In this document: piece by piece, positions 48,790 to 58,016 of the stretch
Numbering within the stretch: position 1 is the first letter of the stretch
Layout of the letters: every line of letters starts with the position of its first letter
Source: Ostreococcus lucimarinus CCE9901
Lineage: Eukaryota; Chlorophyta; Mamiellophyceae; Mamiellales; Bathycoccaceae
Direction of reading: 5' to 3'
DNA: 64,000 bases
Assembly: GCF_000092065.1 (NCBI RefSeq)
Contig: NC_009356.1
Coordinates: forward strand, 124,001-188,000
The notes under the pieces: model-generated
Database searches by the model: none
Told to the model about the DNA's origin: nothing
The model's input: only the letters and a program-made list of their open reading frames with translations
Made by a program: the position numbers and the translations under genes

Positions 48790-49096
48790 GTGGGCACCTC
48801 GTGGGTGAAACCGAGAACGGCTGGCGCGAGCGATCGTCGCGGCGAGCGCGCCTCGCAAGGCGCGCTCGGCGGCGCGACTTCGTTCGCGGGCGCGCCGTTC
48901 GAGGCGCAATAGACAAATAGCACACGCAACAATTCGAGAGATCGAGGTTTATAATGACGCATCTCACGATATAACGACGCATCGATCGATCACGCGCCGT
49001 CTGCTCGCTCGCGCGCGATCCGCGTCGTCTCCGCGCCGCGCCGAACACCCGTCCCTCTCGCGCGCGCGACTTCCGCACTCGCGCGCGCGACGCGCG
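48790..49096. other. Spacer after psaE and promoter of next gene
   Basis: A 307-bp gap. The left part is the psaE 3' region with a strong hairpin (listed separately). The right part has AT-rich pieces GGTTTATAATG (about 48948-48958) and ACGATATAACG (about 48968-48978), 120-150 bp before the next ATG, as possible core promoter elements. No gene seen. Confidence 0.45.
48844..48867 (+). terminator. Perfect stem-loop in psaE 3' region
   Basis: GAGCGCGCCT, loop CGCA, AGGCGCGCTC: a 10-bp perfect stem with a 4-nt loop, 55 bp after the psaE stop codon. In RNA it would be very stable and could mark or protect the mRNA 3' end. Nuclear genes do not use bacterial-type terminators, and no U-run follows, so a terminator role is only a possibility. 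Confidence 0.35.
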
Positions 49097-51832
49097 ATGT
49101 CGCGCGCGTCGGCGAGCGAACGCGCGAGTCTTCTCGCGTCGTCGTCGACGTCGATCGACGTCGAGCGCGGGCGCGACGCACCGTCATCGTCGTCGGCGCG
49201 CGTGGGTGTTAACACCCACGATGACGCTCGAGCGCCGTCACCGTCGACGCGGACGCGTTCGCGGGCGTGCGCGGTCGCCGCAGCGTGCGTGATCGCGTGC
49301 GCGATCGCCGCGGCGTGCGCGGGCGACGCACGGGCGAGATCGCGCGCGCGGCTCGGGCTCGAGATCGGGCGCGAGTCCGACGCGAACGCGACGATGGAGG
49401 CGGGCCGAGAGACGGCGGCGATGGGAGCGTCGAAGCGCGACAACGTGGACGATAGGGCGATGCGGGATGAATTTTTAGAGTCGCAGGCGGCGAGCGTGAC
49501 GAAGGCGCACGAGGCGAAGGCGAAGGCGTTCTCGACGGAGCTGGCGAAGGAGTGGCGACGGTTCGAGGAGCGCTCGCGGCGAACCGAGGATTCGGACGGC
49601 GACGTCATATGGATGGTGCGAACGGCAGAGTACGCCAATGTAGCGATGGATAAGAGAGGGTGGTGGCGACCGCGGACGTTGACGCAGCGAGATAAAGGGG
49701 ATTGGATGATGAGTTCGGTGGGGGCGCGCACGGACCCAGCGGCGACGGCAGCCTTGAGCTTGCAAGAGCGCTTGGCGCACTCGCAAGCGCATCGTGAGGC
49801 GATGATTTTTAACTCGTGTCCGAGTTTAGTGTACTTGGGTGCGGAATACGCGAGTCATACGTGGCCTTCGACCGTGCGCCAGCTCGGTTTCGCGCACGGT
49901 TTGCGCGGGACGACGACCGGGACGATGGATACGCTCAAGAGCGTTCGCATGAACCCTAAGGGTCCTAACTTTGTTTTGGGTGCGAGCGACGGCCTGAGTT
50001 ACGAAGGTTTATCCGCGATGCTCGGCACGATGAGCGCTCGCGACAACGGACGTTTAGACGAATCCAAATCGCTCTTTCTCATCGCAGGCGTGCGCGACCC
50101 GCTCAAGCGAGCCATCGAGGCTTACATGCAATACGGCGTTGCTCGTCGAGGCTGGGAGCCGACGGTGGAGAGCTTTGAAAATTTCGTGTTCGGGCGCTAC
50201 GGGCGGCTGGCGCACGTGGGGAACATACAGTTTAAGATGCTCGCTCCGGAGGAGTTGGTGAAAAAGGCGCTCGAGCGTGAAGCTCTTCAAGCAAAAGCAC
50301 CTCCGATCAAGGATGCGGAGATCATGCGTGTATTGAACACGTATGATCTCGTCGTGACGCCAGAGCACGACCTTTTGGCCCGTCTGCTTGTGAAGCAGAT
50401 GCTGTACCGCGTCGTTTCCGTAAGACAAATTTTAACGCCACCAGATGTCGGATACGCGAGGCTCGATCGCTTCGGGTTTAAGAGGTACGACGTCGAGGAT
50501 AAGGAAAACGTTTTACCGAAACCTTTGTTGGAGTATGTCAACAGTCGGGCGTTCAAAGTGAGGTTCAACAGGCTTAACTTGCTGGATCAAAAGCTGTACG
50601 ACGCCGCAAACGCGCGGCTGCTAAGAATGTGGAAGGAGCATCACGTGGTCGAAAGTTACTTGGCGTGGCGAGAATCTGTGCACGATTACGTCATGCCGAA
50701 ATTGATGAACACTCAGAGCCTAAAGGCGGCGAGAGAGTTATCGCAAAGCAGCCCTCGAGTGGCAAAAGTGTGCCCGTCAGGGCACGAGGATGACTGCTCT
50801 ACCGTATTCGAAGAGCACGCTGACGAGTTCCTCGCCGAAGAGAAGCGCCGACACGCCAGCGAGCAGTGCATGTTTGAGAACTACGGTTGTTTCAGTCGTC
50901 AATTGGTAAATCTCGGGCTTTTGCACTACAAAAGGACTCGAACCGCCGAACTGGCGAGTTTTTTCAAACAGCAAGAGACGCCAGAGTCGTATGGTACCGC
51001 CAAGGCGGCCTCGTGCGCCGGGGTGGCAATGGTTTCGGAGATTCGATTTTGCGCCGATAACGCGACTTTAGGCGACGGTGTCGTCGGTAAAGCCATGACG
51101 GGCCTAGCGGATTCGATTTATCTTCTCTGTGCCCGACACGCATGCGAAAACTTGTGCGTGCCGAAGAGTTGGGAAACCAAGGTTCGCGTTGTCGACGGCG
51201 CCAAGATTGACCGATGCTTCGGTATACAAGCAACCGAGAACCATTTCCGCCGCGCCACGCTCTCGCATGGAGCGATCGTCGCACACGCCAGGCAGGAAAA
51301 GTTTCGGAACGTCGCGGTCGTGGAGGTAGACGTCAACTTTGTCGACCCGGATCCATCCAACTATCCCGACTACGACGCCGCGAAGTCGGTTCAGTCAATC
51401 GCAAAACACATCGATGGTAACACGGCCGCAGATTCTGACGATCCATTCACCATCATTCGTCTCGGCTATCGCGCGTGGGAGTTTGAGCGCGGCGTCGTGG
51501 CGTGCCCTCACGGCTGCGGTTGTCGCCGCGGCGCCGACGGCGCCGACGACTCCTACTGCGTCGTCACCCGAGCGCAGTGCGACCTCCGCGGCTCCCACGC
51601 CTACATTCTCTCCGGAGACTCCTTCAACCTCTTCCTCGAGCCCGTGCTGAGCAAAAAGCGCACGCAAACCAAGGTGATCGACTTCAACGTCTTTCAACGA
51701 TTTCCCCAGCAGCTCGTGCTCGAGCCCATGCTCGCCGCGCAAGCCGGTTACTCCAACGACGCCGACGTTATCGGCGTCGACCAGCAATTCCACGACGCTC
51801 GTCGCTTCGCGCAATCGTGCGTCGTTCGTTAG
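49097..51832 (+). CDS. Type II membrane protein: sulfotransferase-like plus glycosyltransferase-like domains
   Basis: A 911-aa protein with a short Ser/Arg-rich cytoplasmic start, one N-terminal transmembrane helix (~57-76) and a large luminal part, the layout of Golgi transferases. Around residues 245-560 it resembles sulfotransferases: FNSCPSLVYLGAEYASHTWPS as a possible nucleotide-binding start and GVRDPLKRAIEAYMQYG (about 330) like the 3'-phosphate motif RDPxxRxxSxY. From about 640 it resembles a GT25-like transferase: VAVVEVDVNFV (about 737, in place of EDD) and CDLRGSHAYILSGDSFNLFL, like the TGTHGY block, then a DxN segment and a Pro/Leu/Gln block. I infer a bifunctional enzyme for sulfated polysaccharide or scale/surface glycan. 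Both domain calls are by eye. Confidence 0.6.
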   Translation: MSRASASERASLLASSSTSIDVERGRDAPSSSSARVGVNTHDDARAPSPSTRTRSRACAVAAACVIACAIAAACAGDARARSRARLGLEIGRESDANATMEAGRETAAMGASKRDNVDDRAMRDEFLESQAASVTKAHEAKAKAFSTELAKEWRRFEERSRRTEDSDGDVIWMVRTAEYANVAMDKRGWWRPRTLTQRDKGDWMMSSVGARTDPAATAALSLQERLAHSQAHREAMIFNSCPSLVYLGAEYASHTWPSTVRQLGFAHGLRGTTTGTMDTLKSVRMNPKGPNFVLGASDGLSYEGLSAMLGTMSARDNGRLDESKSLFLIAGVRDPLKRAIEAYMQYGVARRGWEPTVESFENFVFGRYGRLAHVGNIQFKMLAPEELVKKALEREALQAKAPPIKDAEIMRVLNTYDLVVTPEHDLLARLLVKQMLYRVVSVRQILTPPDVGYARLDRFGFKRYDVEDKENVLPKPLLEYVNSRAFKVRFNRLNLLDQKLYDAANARLLRMWKEHHVVESYLAWRESVHDYVMPKLMNTQSLKAARELSQSSPRVAKVCPSGHEDDCSTVFEEHADEFLAEEKRRHASEQCMFENYGCFSRQLVNLGLLHYKRTRTAELASFFKQQETPESYGTAKAASCAGVAMVSEIRFCADNATLGDGVVGKAMTGLADSIYLLCARHACENLCVPKSWETKVRVVDGAKIDRCFGIQATENHFRRATLSHGAIVAHARQEKFRNVAVVEVDVNFVDPDPSNYPDYDAAKSVQSIAKHIDGNTAADSDDPFTIIRLGYRAWEFERGVVACPHGCGCRRGADGADDSYCVVTRAQCDLRGSHAYILSGDSFNLFLEPVLSKKRTQTKVIDFNVFQRFPQQLVLEPMLAAQAGYSNDADVIGVDQQFHDARRFAQSCVVR
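49201..49220. repeat. Perfect 20-bp palindrome in coding sequence
   Basis: CGTGGGTGTTAACACCCACG is exactly self-complementary. It lies about 105 bp after the ATG of the transferase-like gene, in its Ser-rich cytoplasmic start, where protein constraint is low. It holds CCCACG/CGTGGG half-sites like the palindrome at 14258-14275. Confidence 0.6.
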
Positions 51833-52165
51833 CACACCATCATAGCTTAGCCCTTCAACAGCGACGTCACGACGTCCTCGCGCGCCGAATTCCTTCGCGT
51901 CGCGCTCGGCGGTTGAAACGCGCGCCCGACGCCAACCCTCGGTCAAGCTGTAGGATCGCTTTTCGGCGACGTCAAACGCGCGCGCGCCGCGAGGAAGCGC
52001 GCGTCTCGCGCCCATCGACGCGAAACCCTCCATTGTCGCCATCACCGCGCGCGCGCGTTCTCGCGGCGCGTCGTCGACGCGCGCGCGCCGTCCGAGTCGC
52101 CGAAAAGCGATCGCCGCCGCCGGTGCAGACGCGCGCGGTCGCGCCTAAAACGCGCGTCGAACGCC
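51833..52165. other. Intergenic region upstream of RPC1
   Basis: A 333-bp GC-rich gap between the transferase-like gene and RPC1, both plus strand. It contains GACGTCACGACGTC near 51865-51878 (two GACGTC half palindromes) and long CG-dinucleotide runs. No TATA box is evident. An open minus-strand frame crosses it but extends antisense into the neighbour's conserved C-terminus and looks like a shadow. Confidence 0.45.
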
Positions 52166-55100
52166 ATGCCGACGTTCCGGGACGACATGGCGGGGTCATC
52201 GCACGACACCGCGGCGATTGATTTCACGAAGACGCCGTTCGCGCCGGCGTCGACGCCGAGAAAGATTAGCGCGGTGCGGTTTTCGCTGATGAGCTCGAGC
52301 GAAATCGGACGCGCGGGGGTGTTTCACGTGTTCGAACGGAATTTGTATCAGATGCCGCAGCGAACGCCGATGCCGAACGGGATATTAGATCCGAGAATGG
52401 GGACGACGGATAAGCGCGGTGGGGAGTGCGCGACGTGTCGAGGGAACATGGTGGATTGCGCGGGGCACTTTGGGTACATCAAGCTGGAGCTGCCGGTGTT
52501 TCACATCGGATACTTTAAAAACATCATCAGCGTGTTGCAGTGCGTGTGCAAGAATTGCTCGCGGATTTTACTGAACGAGGATGATCAAGATATGTTTTTG
52601 AAGCGCTATCGGAATCCAAGACTTGAGATTACGCAGAGGCGTCTGCTGTACAAAAAGTTGACGGAAAAGTGCAAACGATGCCGAACGTGTCCGCATTGCG
52701 GAGATTACAACGGCGTGACCAAGCGTGCGGGGCAGACTTTGAAGATCGTTCACGAAAAGTATAGTAAAAACCCAGCGTTGTTGGAGGAGTTTATGAAGGA
52801 GTTTGAAACAGCTTTGAAGTACAACGAGCAGCTTCGAGCGTCACTGCCAAAGGTGCAAGACGATTTGAATCCCATTCGTGTGTTGGGCATATTACAGCGC
52901 GTCACTTCGGCCGATTGCGAATTACTAGACATCGCAGATCGACCGGAACACTTGCTCTTGACGCACCTGCCCGTTCCGCCGTGTTGCATCAGGCCTTCGG
53001 TGGAGATGGACGGCGTGTCAGGGTCAAACGAAGACGATATCACGATGAAGCTCATACAAATCATCGAAGTCAACAATGTTTTGCGGCAAGGCTTAGAGAA
53101 AGGGCTCGCTGTTAACAATATGATGGAGAATTGGGATTTTTTACAGATTCAATGCGCCATGTACATCAACAGCGAGCTTCCCGGTTTATCTCTGCAGTAC
53201 CAGGGCCCTGGTAAGCCGCTGCGCGGCTTTGTGCAAAGACTCAAGGGTAAGCAAGGGCGCTTCCGCGGTAACCTCAGCGGTAAGCGCGTAGACTTCAGTG
53301 CGCGCACTGTGATCTCACCAGATCCGAATCTTCGGATCGACGAGGTTGGTGTACCAATACATATAGCGAAGACAATGACATACCCAGAAGTCGTCAACAA
53401 ACACAACATGGTGATGCTGAGAGAGCGCGTGCGCAATGGTATGGCGAAGCATCCTGGAGCGAACTTTGTCAAGTTTGCGTCTGGTGGTATGCAGTACTTG
53501 AAGTACGGCGATCGTCGCAAGATTGCCAGCGAGTTGAAATTCGGAGACATTGTTGAGCGACATTTGCACGACGGCGACATTCTGTTGTTCAATCGTCAGC
53601 CGAGTTTACACAAGATGTCAATCATGGCGCACAAGGCACGTATCATGGAGTGCCGAACTCTACGTTTTAACGAGTGCGTGTGTACGCCGTACAACGCCGA
53701 TTTCGACGGTGACGAGATGAATATTCATTGCCCTCAAACGGAAGAAGCGCGCGCCGAAGCGATGCAACTTATGGGAGTGCAACACAACCTGTGCACACCG
53801 AAAAACGGCGAGATTCTCATCGCAGCGACGCAGGACTTCCTAACTGCAGCGTTTCTTCTCACCATTAAGGATGCGTTTTTTGATCGCTCTCAGTTTGGCT
53901 CGCTCGTCGCGTACATGGGTGATGCGCTCCTTTCCGTGGATCTTCCGACGCCAGCAATCTTGAAACCCATTGAGCTGTGGACTGGAAAGCAAGTGTTCAG
54001 CGTTCTCATTCGACCGAAAGCGTCCGATCACATATATGTTAATCTTGAAGTCGCTGAAAAGCTGTACAACAAGAAGGACAAAACAATGTGTCCCGACGAC
54101 GGGTACGTGTGCATTCAGAATAGTGAAATAATCTCAGGGCAACTCGGCAAGGCGACACTCGGTAGTGGAAATAAAAGTGGACTATTCTACGTGCTCAACA
54201 TAGAATACGGCGCCGAAGCCGCCGCAAATGCGATGAATAGACTCGCCAAGCTGAGCGCTCGATGGCTGGGTACGCGCGGGTTTAGCATTGGCATCGACGA
54301 CGTCTCACCGGCCGCGGAGTTGTCAGCCGAAAAGGGCCGACGTATCGAGGACGGCTACAGAACTTGCGACGAACGAATCGCTTCGTATGAGAAAGGTACT
54401 TTACCTCTTCAAGCGGGCTGCAACGCGGAGGAAACGTTGGAGGCTGAAGTTCTCGGGGTCTTGTCTGCGGTGCGCGAAGCCGCGGGGAACGCGTGTTTAA
54501 AGGCGCTGCCGCGTCGCAACGCACCACTTATCATGGCTCTTTGCGGCAGTAAGGGTAGCACGATCAACATTTCTCAGATGATCGCGTGTGTTGGTCAACA
54601 AGCTGTGGGAGGCTCGCGACCTCCTGACGGTTTCGCCGAGCGATCGCTCCCGCATTTCAGGCGCGGAGAAAAGACACCCGCCGCAAAGGGCTTTGTCGCC
54701 AACTCTTTCTTTTCTGGCATGCGACCGACGGAATTCTTCTTCCATACCATGGCTGGTCGTGAAGGTCTCGTCGATACTGCCGTAAAGACTGCAGAGACTG
54801 GATACATGTCTCGTCGTCTCATGAAGGCGCTAGAGGACCTATCGCTTCAGTACGACGGCACTGTGCGCAACTCGATGGGTGGCATTGTGCAGCTGCGCTA
54901 CGGCGACGACGGCATGGAACCGACTATGATGGAGAGTGAAGACGCCCAACCGATCGAGTTTAAGCGGTGTTTGATGAATGTGCGAGGTCTGAACTCGGCA
55001 CGAGGCGAACCGCCAGCGACTCGCTCGGCGTTAGATGCGGCGCTGGACCAGTTCAAGCGAAACAACAGAATTATCAATGTCGACGAAGAAGGCGAAAGCG

Positions 55101-56446
55101 CCGAGACGCGCGAACTCGTGTACAGCGCTGGTATCTCGCAATTATTCTACGAAAACATGAGAACATTCATCATCAACGAAGTGGAGTCGCCTTCGGATGG
55201 CGTATACATGTCGGATCGACAGATGAAGGCATTTTTGGACGCGTGCGCGCGAAAATACACTGAAAAACGAATTGAGCCCGGCACCGCAGTTGGCGCCATT
55301 GGCGCACAATCCATCGGCGAGCCAGGCACACAAATGACGCTGAAGACGTTCCATTTCGCCGGTGTGGCGTCGATGAACATCACCCTCGGCGTTCCTCGAA
55401 TTAAGGAAATCATCAACGCGTCCAAGAATATCAGTACGCCAATCATCACGGCGTCGCTCATGAGCGACAGGGACGTCAAGGCGGCGCGCGTGGTGAAGGG
55501 TAGAGTGGAGAAGACGACGTTGGGCGAAATCTGTTCCGAAATCAATATTGTCGTTCGTCCGCACGATCTTTACCTCGAGCTTATGTTAGATATGGAGGCG
55601 ATCAATCAACTTCAGTTGGACGTCACCATTCACTCCGTGCGCCTGGCTGTGCTCGGGGCGCCAAAGCTCAAGCTCAAGCCTCAACACGTGCTCATCGCCG
55701 GCGAGAATATCTTGCATGTCTTACCCTCGGAAGAAGCACTGATAGAAAAACGCGCGTTGTTCACTCTGCAGCACATGCGACTGGCCATTCCCGCCGTCAT
55801 CGTGCAAGGCATCCCATCCGTCGGTCGAGCCGTCATCAACGACAAGGGCGACGGAACGTACAACCTCATCGTGGAAGGCGTGAACTTGCAGTCCGTCATG
55901 GGTATCGAGGGCATCAAGGGAACAGAGACACGAACAAACCATGTCATGGAGTGTGAACGCACGCTAGGCATCGAAGCGGCGCGCGCGTGCATCATTGAAG
56001 AGATTGACAGCACGATGGGCGCTCACGGCATGTCAATCGACAACCGACACTCGATGTTGCTCGCCGACGTCATGACGTACAAGGGCGAGGTTCTCGGGAT
56101 CACGCGTTTCGGCATGGCAAAGATGAAAGACTCTGTACTCATGTTGGCTTCGTTCGAGAAAACTACGGATCATCTGTTCGACGCAGCGCTGCACGGGCGC
56201 ACGGATTACATCGACGGCGTCTCCGAGTGCATCATCATGGGCATTCCAATGCCCATCGGCACGGGGATGTTCCGCTTGCAGCACCGCGCGATGAAACTCG
56301 AAGTTGACATCAACTTGGTAGAAGAAGACGGAAGAGAAACGTTGATGACGACTGTCACCCCCGAACAACGCGAAGAATTGCCGAAAAGACCGCCCTTGCT
56401 CTTGCAAGGCGGATACTGCAAACCATGCAGACCTATCGAAGCTTAA
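52166..56446 (+). CDS. RPC1: RNA polymerase III largest subunit
   Basis: A 1426-aa subunit, slightly longer than the ~1390 aa of animal and yeast RPC1. The clamp zinc site (CATCRGNMVDCAGHFGYI) and a second CxxC...CxxC site (CKRCRTCPHC) are present; the catalytic metal loop NADFDGDEMNIH is near residue 510; the bridge helix region (MAGREGLVDTAVKTAETGYMSRR) is near 865; the trigger loop region follows (GEPGTQMTLKTFHFAGV near 1055). There is no heptad-repeat CTD, excluding Pol II. The start VRFSLMSSSEIGRAGV and TKTPFAP are Pol III-type. It makes tRNA, 5S and U6 RNAs in the nucleus. Single exon; ATG 52166 is the first in frame. Convergent with the M20 gene (73 bp). Confidence 0.96.
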   Translation: MPTFRDDMAGSSHDTAAIDFTKTPFAPASTPRKISAVRFSLMSSSEIGRAGVFHVFERNLYQMPQRTPMPNGILDPRMGTTDKRGGECATCRGNMVDCAGHFGYIKLELPVFHIGYFKNIISVLQCVCKNCSRILLNEDDQDMFLKRYRNPRLEITQRRLLYKKLTEKCKRCRTCPHCGDYNGVTKRAGQTLKIVHEKYSKNPALLEEFMKEFETALKYNEQLRASLPKVQDDLNPIRVLGILQRVTSADCELLDIADRPEHLLLTHLPVPPCCIRPSVEMDGVSGSNEDDITMKLIQIIEVNNVLRQGLEKGLAVNNMMENWDFLQIQCAMYINSELPGLSLQYQGPGKPLRGFVQRLKGKQGRFRGNLSGKRVDFSARTVISPDPNLRIDEVGVPIHIAKTMTYPEVVNKHNMVMLRERVRNGMAKHPGANFVKFASGGMQYLKYGDRRKIASELKFGDIVERHLHDGDILLFNRQPSLHKMSIMAHKARIMECRTLRFNECVCTPYNADFDGDEMNIHCPQTEEARAEAMQLMGVQHNLCTPKNGEILIAATQDFLTAAFLLTIKDAFFDRSQFGSLVAYMGDALLSVDLPTPAILKPIELWTGKQVFSVLIRPKASDHIYVNLEVAEKLYNKKDKTMCPDDGYVCIQNSEIISGQLGKATLGSGNKSGLFYVLNIEYGAEAAANAMNRLAKLSARWLGTRGFSIGIDDVSPAAELSAEKGRRIEDGYRTCDERIASYEKGTLPLQAGCNAEETLEAEVLGVLSAVREAAGNACLKALPRRNAPLIMALCGSKGSTINISQMIACVGQQAVGGSRPPDGFAERSLPHFRRGEKTPAAKGFVANSFFSGMRPTEFFFHTMAGREGLVDTAVKTAETGYMSRRLMKALEDLSLQYDGTVRNSMGGIVQLRYGDDGMEPTMMESEDAQPIEFKRCLMNVRGLNSARGEPPATRSALDAALDQFKRNNRIINVDEEGESAETRELVYSAGISQLFYENMRTFIINEVESPSDGVYMSDRQMKAFLDACARKYTEKRIEPGTAVGAIGAQSIGEPGTQMTLKTFHFAGVASMNITLGVPRIKEIINASKNISTPIITASLMSDRDVKAARVVKGRVEKTTLGEICSEINIVVRPHDLYLELMLDMEAINQLQLDVTIHSVRLAVLGAPKLKLKPQHVLIAGENILHVLPSEEALIEKRALFTLQHMRLAIPAVIVQGIPSVGRAVINDKGDGTYNLIVEGVNLQSVMGIEGIKGTETRTNHVMECERTLGIEAARACIIEEIDSTMGAHGMSIDNRHSMLLADVMTYKGEVLGITRFGMAKMKDSVLMLASFEKTTDHLFDAALHGRTDYIDGVSECIIMGIPMPIGTGMFRLQHRAMKLEVDINLVEEDGRETLMTTVTPEQREELPKRPPLLLQGGYCKPCRPIEA

Positions 56447-56519
56447 TACGTTGCGGTCCGCTCGAAATTTTAGAAATTTTAGTAGAATAGACGGATTTTT
56501 ACAATTCAATTCGAGGGCG

Positions 56520-57953
56520 TTAGCCAAATGTCGCGATCGTGCGAGCGATGATCTTCGCTGCATCCTTCATATCGCTCAAGCTACAGTATTCATCATCCGC
56601 GTGGTACGTACTCATCAAACCGAAACCGATGAGTTGGATGTCGAAACCGTTCTGTTGCATTTCCGCGACGAGAGGAAGCGAACCGGTCAAACTGTACGGC
56701 TCAGCTTGACCTTTGACTTCTTGGATAACGTCGCAAAGTGTCTTGAGAGCCGGGCTCGATAAGTCGCACGCGATTCCTGTAAGTAAGTGCTCGCCCCATT
56801 CAAGTTCGAGCGAACCGCGAAGCGTGCCGCCTTTGCCGTCCGGAATGACAAATTTGCTGTAGTCTCCCTTGGTCGGAAGCGATTCAACATCGGCGTTAAT
56901 CGCCGCTACTTCGGCTTCGATGCATGCCTTGACATTATCCACTGGGTAGAAAGGCGTCAAACGAATGTCACCTGAAATCGTGGCTTCCGGCGGGATCTGA
57001 TTCAAACCGCCCGGGGCGCACGAGATTTGCGTCGGCTTCATCGTGCTCGAGGTGATGAATTTGTAGTCCCGTTCTTGCTCACACGCGGGAAACGTCGCGT
57101 AAAACTTTTCTTGCACGCGTTCAATGGCAGCCATACCGAGTTCGATCGCGTTGATACCCTTGTGTGGTAATCCAGAATGAAACCGATGTCCTTTCGCCTT
57201 GAGCGCCCACGTAATCGCCCCCGCCGTGCCTATGCACGGTTGACTATCCGCGCAGTCCACCCAAATCACCGGCCCCGGTTTACAGTGATCCAATTTTCCA
57301 TCCGCGACGAGTCCATCGACGCCGATCCCCGGTCCATTCGCCTCCTCGCTCGCGATGAACACGCACGTCAACGACGTATCCAACTCTGGCTTCAGCTCCC
57401 CGAGCTGCGCGAAAATCGTCGTCATCAACGCCACGTGTCCCAAGCAATCCGTCGTCCCTCTGCCGTACAATTTATCCCCATCCATCGTCAATTTAAACGG
57501 ATCCACGCTCCACGCTTCGGGATTCGCCGGCACGACGTCCATGTGACTCCCCGCGAACGTCAATTGTTTCTCCTTCGCCGCGTTCGCGCCGCGTCCCGGG
57601 TACCGAATCACCACGTTGCCCCGTCCTTCGGCGTACGTCACGTGTTCGACCTCGAGCACGCCCCCGTTTTCGACGCGGTACGGCTTCAGGGTCTCGAGGA
57701 CGTGTTTTACCGCCAGATCTTCGCGCGGGACGTGCGCCGTGCCGACGCCGGTGTTTTGAAGGTGTCGCGACTCGCCGATGAGTCGGGACAAGAGGTTGAG
57801 AAAGACGTCTTCGTCGAGTTCTAGCGCGCGCAAGGCGTCCGCGGCGGCGGTGGACATGGCGCGCGGTCGGGGACGCGCGCGGTGCGAGCGCGTGAAGCGA
57901 CGGTGGCGCGCGAGGACGGAGTGCGGCGCGATGGAACGAGCCGCGGCGGGCAT
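56520..57953 (-). CDS. M20-family deacylase, plant acetylornithine deacetylase-like
   Basis: A 477-aa zinc amidohydrolase. Metal ligands are visible in GSHMDVVPA (His), YGRGTTDCLGH (bridging Asp), the SEEANG pair with catalytic Glu, and the late YHADDEYC His. A lid/dimerisation domain sits between. Plants have one enzyme of this type annotated as acetylornithine deacetylase, which frees ornithine; the exact substrate here is unproven and could be another N-acyl amino acid. The first ~30 residues (SIAPHSVLARHRRFTRSHRA) look like an organelle presequence; ATG 57857 would give a cytosolic form of 445 aa. Confidence 0.82.
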   Translation of the reverse strand: MPAAARSIAPHSVLARHRRFTRSHRARPRPRAMSTAAADALRALELDEDVFLNLLSRLIGESRHLQNTGVGTAHVPREDLAVKHVLETLKPYRVENGGVLEVEHVTYAEGRGNVVIRYPGRGANAAKEKQLTFAGSHMDVVPANPEAWSVDPFKLTMDGDKLYGRGTTDCLGHVALMTTIFAQLGELKPELDTSLTCVFIASEEANGPGIGVDGLVADGKLDHCKPGPVIWVDCADSQPCIGTAGAITWALKAKGHRFHSGLPHKGINAIELGMAAIERVQEKFYATFPACEQERDYKFITSSTMKPTQISCAPGGLNQIPPEATISGDIRLTPFYPVDNVKACIEAEVAAINADVESLPTKGDYSKFVIPDGKGGTLRGSLELEWGEHLLTGIACDLSSPALKTLCDVIQEVKGQAEPYSLTGSLPLVAEMQQNGFDIQLIGFGLMSTYHADDEYCSLSDMKDAAKIIARTIATFG

Positions 57954-58016
57954 AGTTGTGAAGTCGCGGCGTCGAGCCGCGGCGAGCGCGAGAGTTACAA
58001 ACTCGGGGAAAAGTCG

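Noticed and set aside
51395-52045. 216-aa minus-strand frame upstream of RPC1
   Set aside because: Mostly antisense to the conserved C-terminus of the transferase-like gene; the unique N-terminal part has no recognisable feature.
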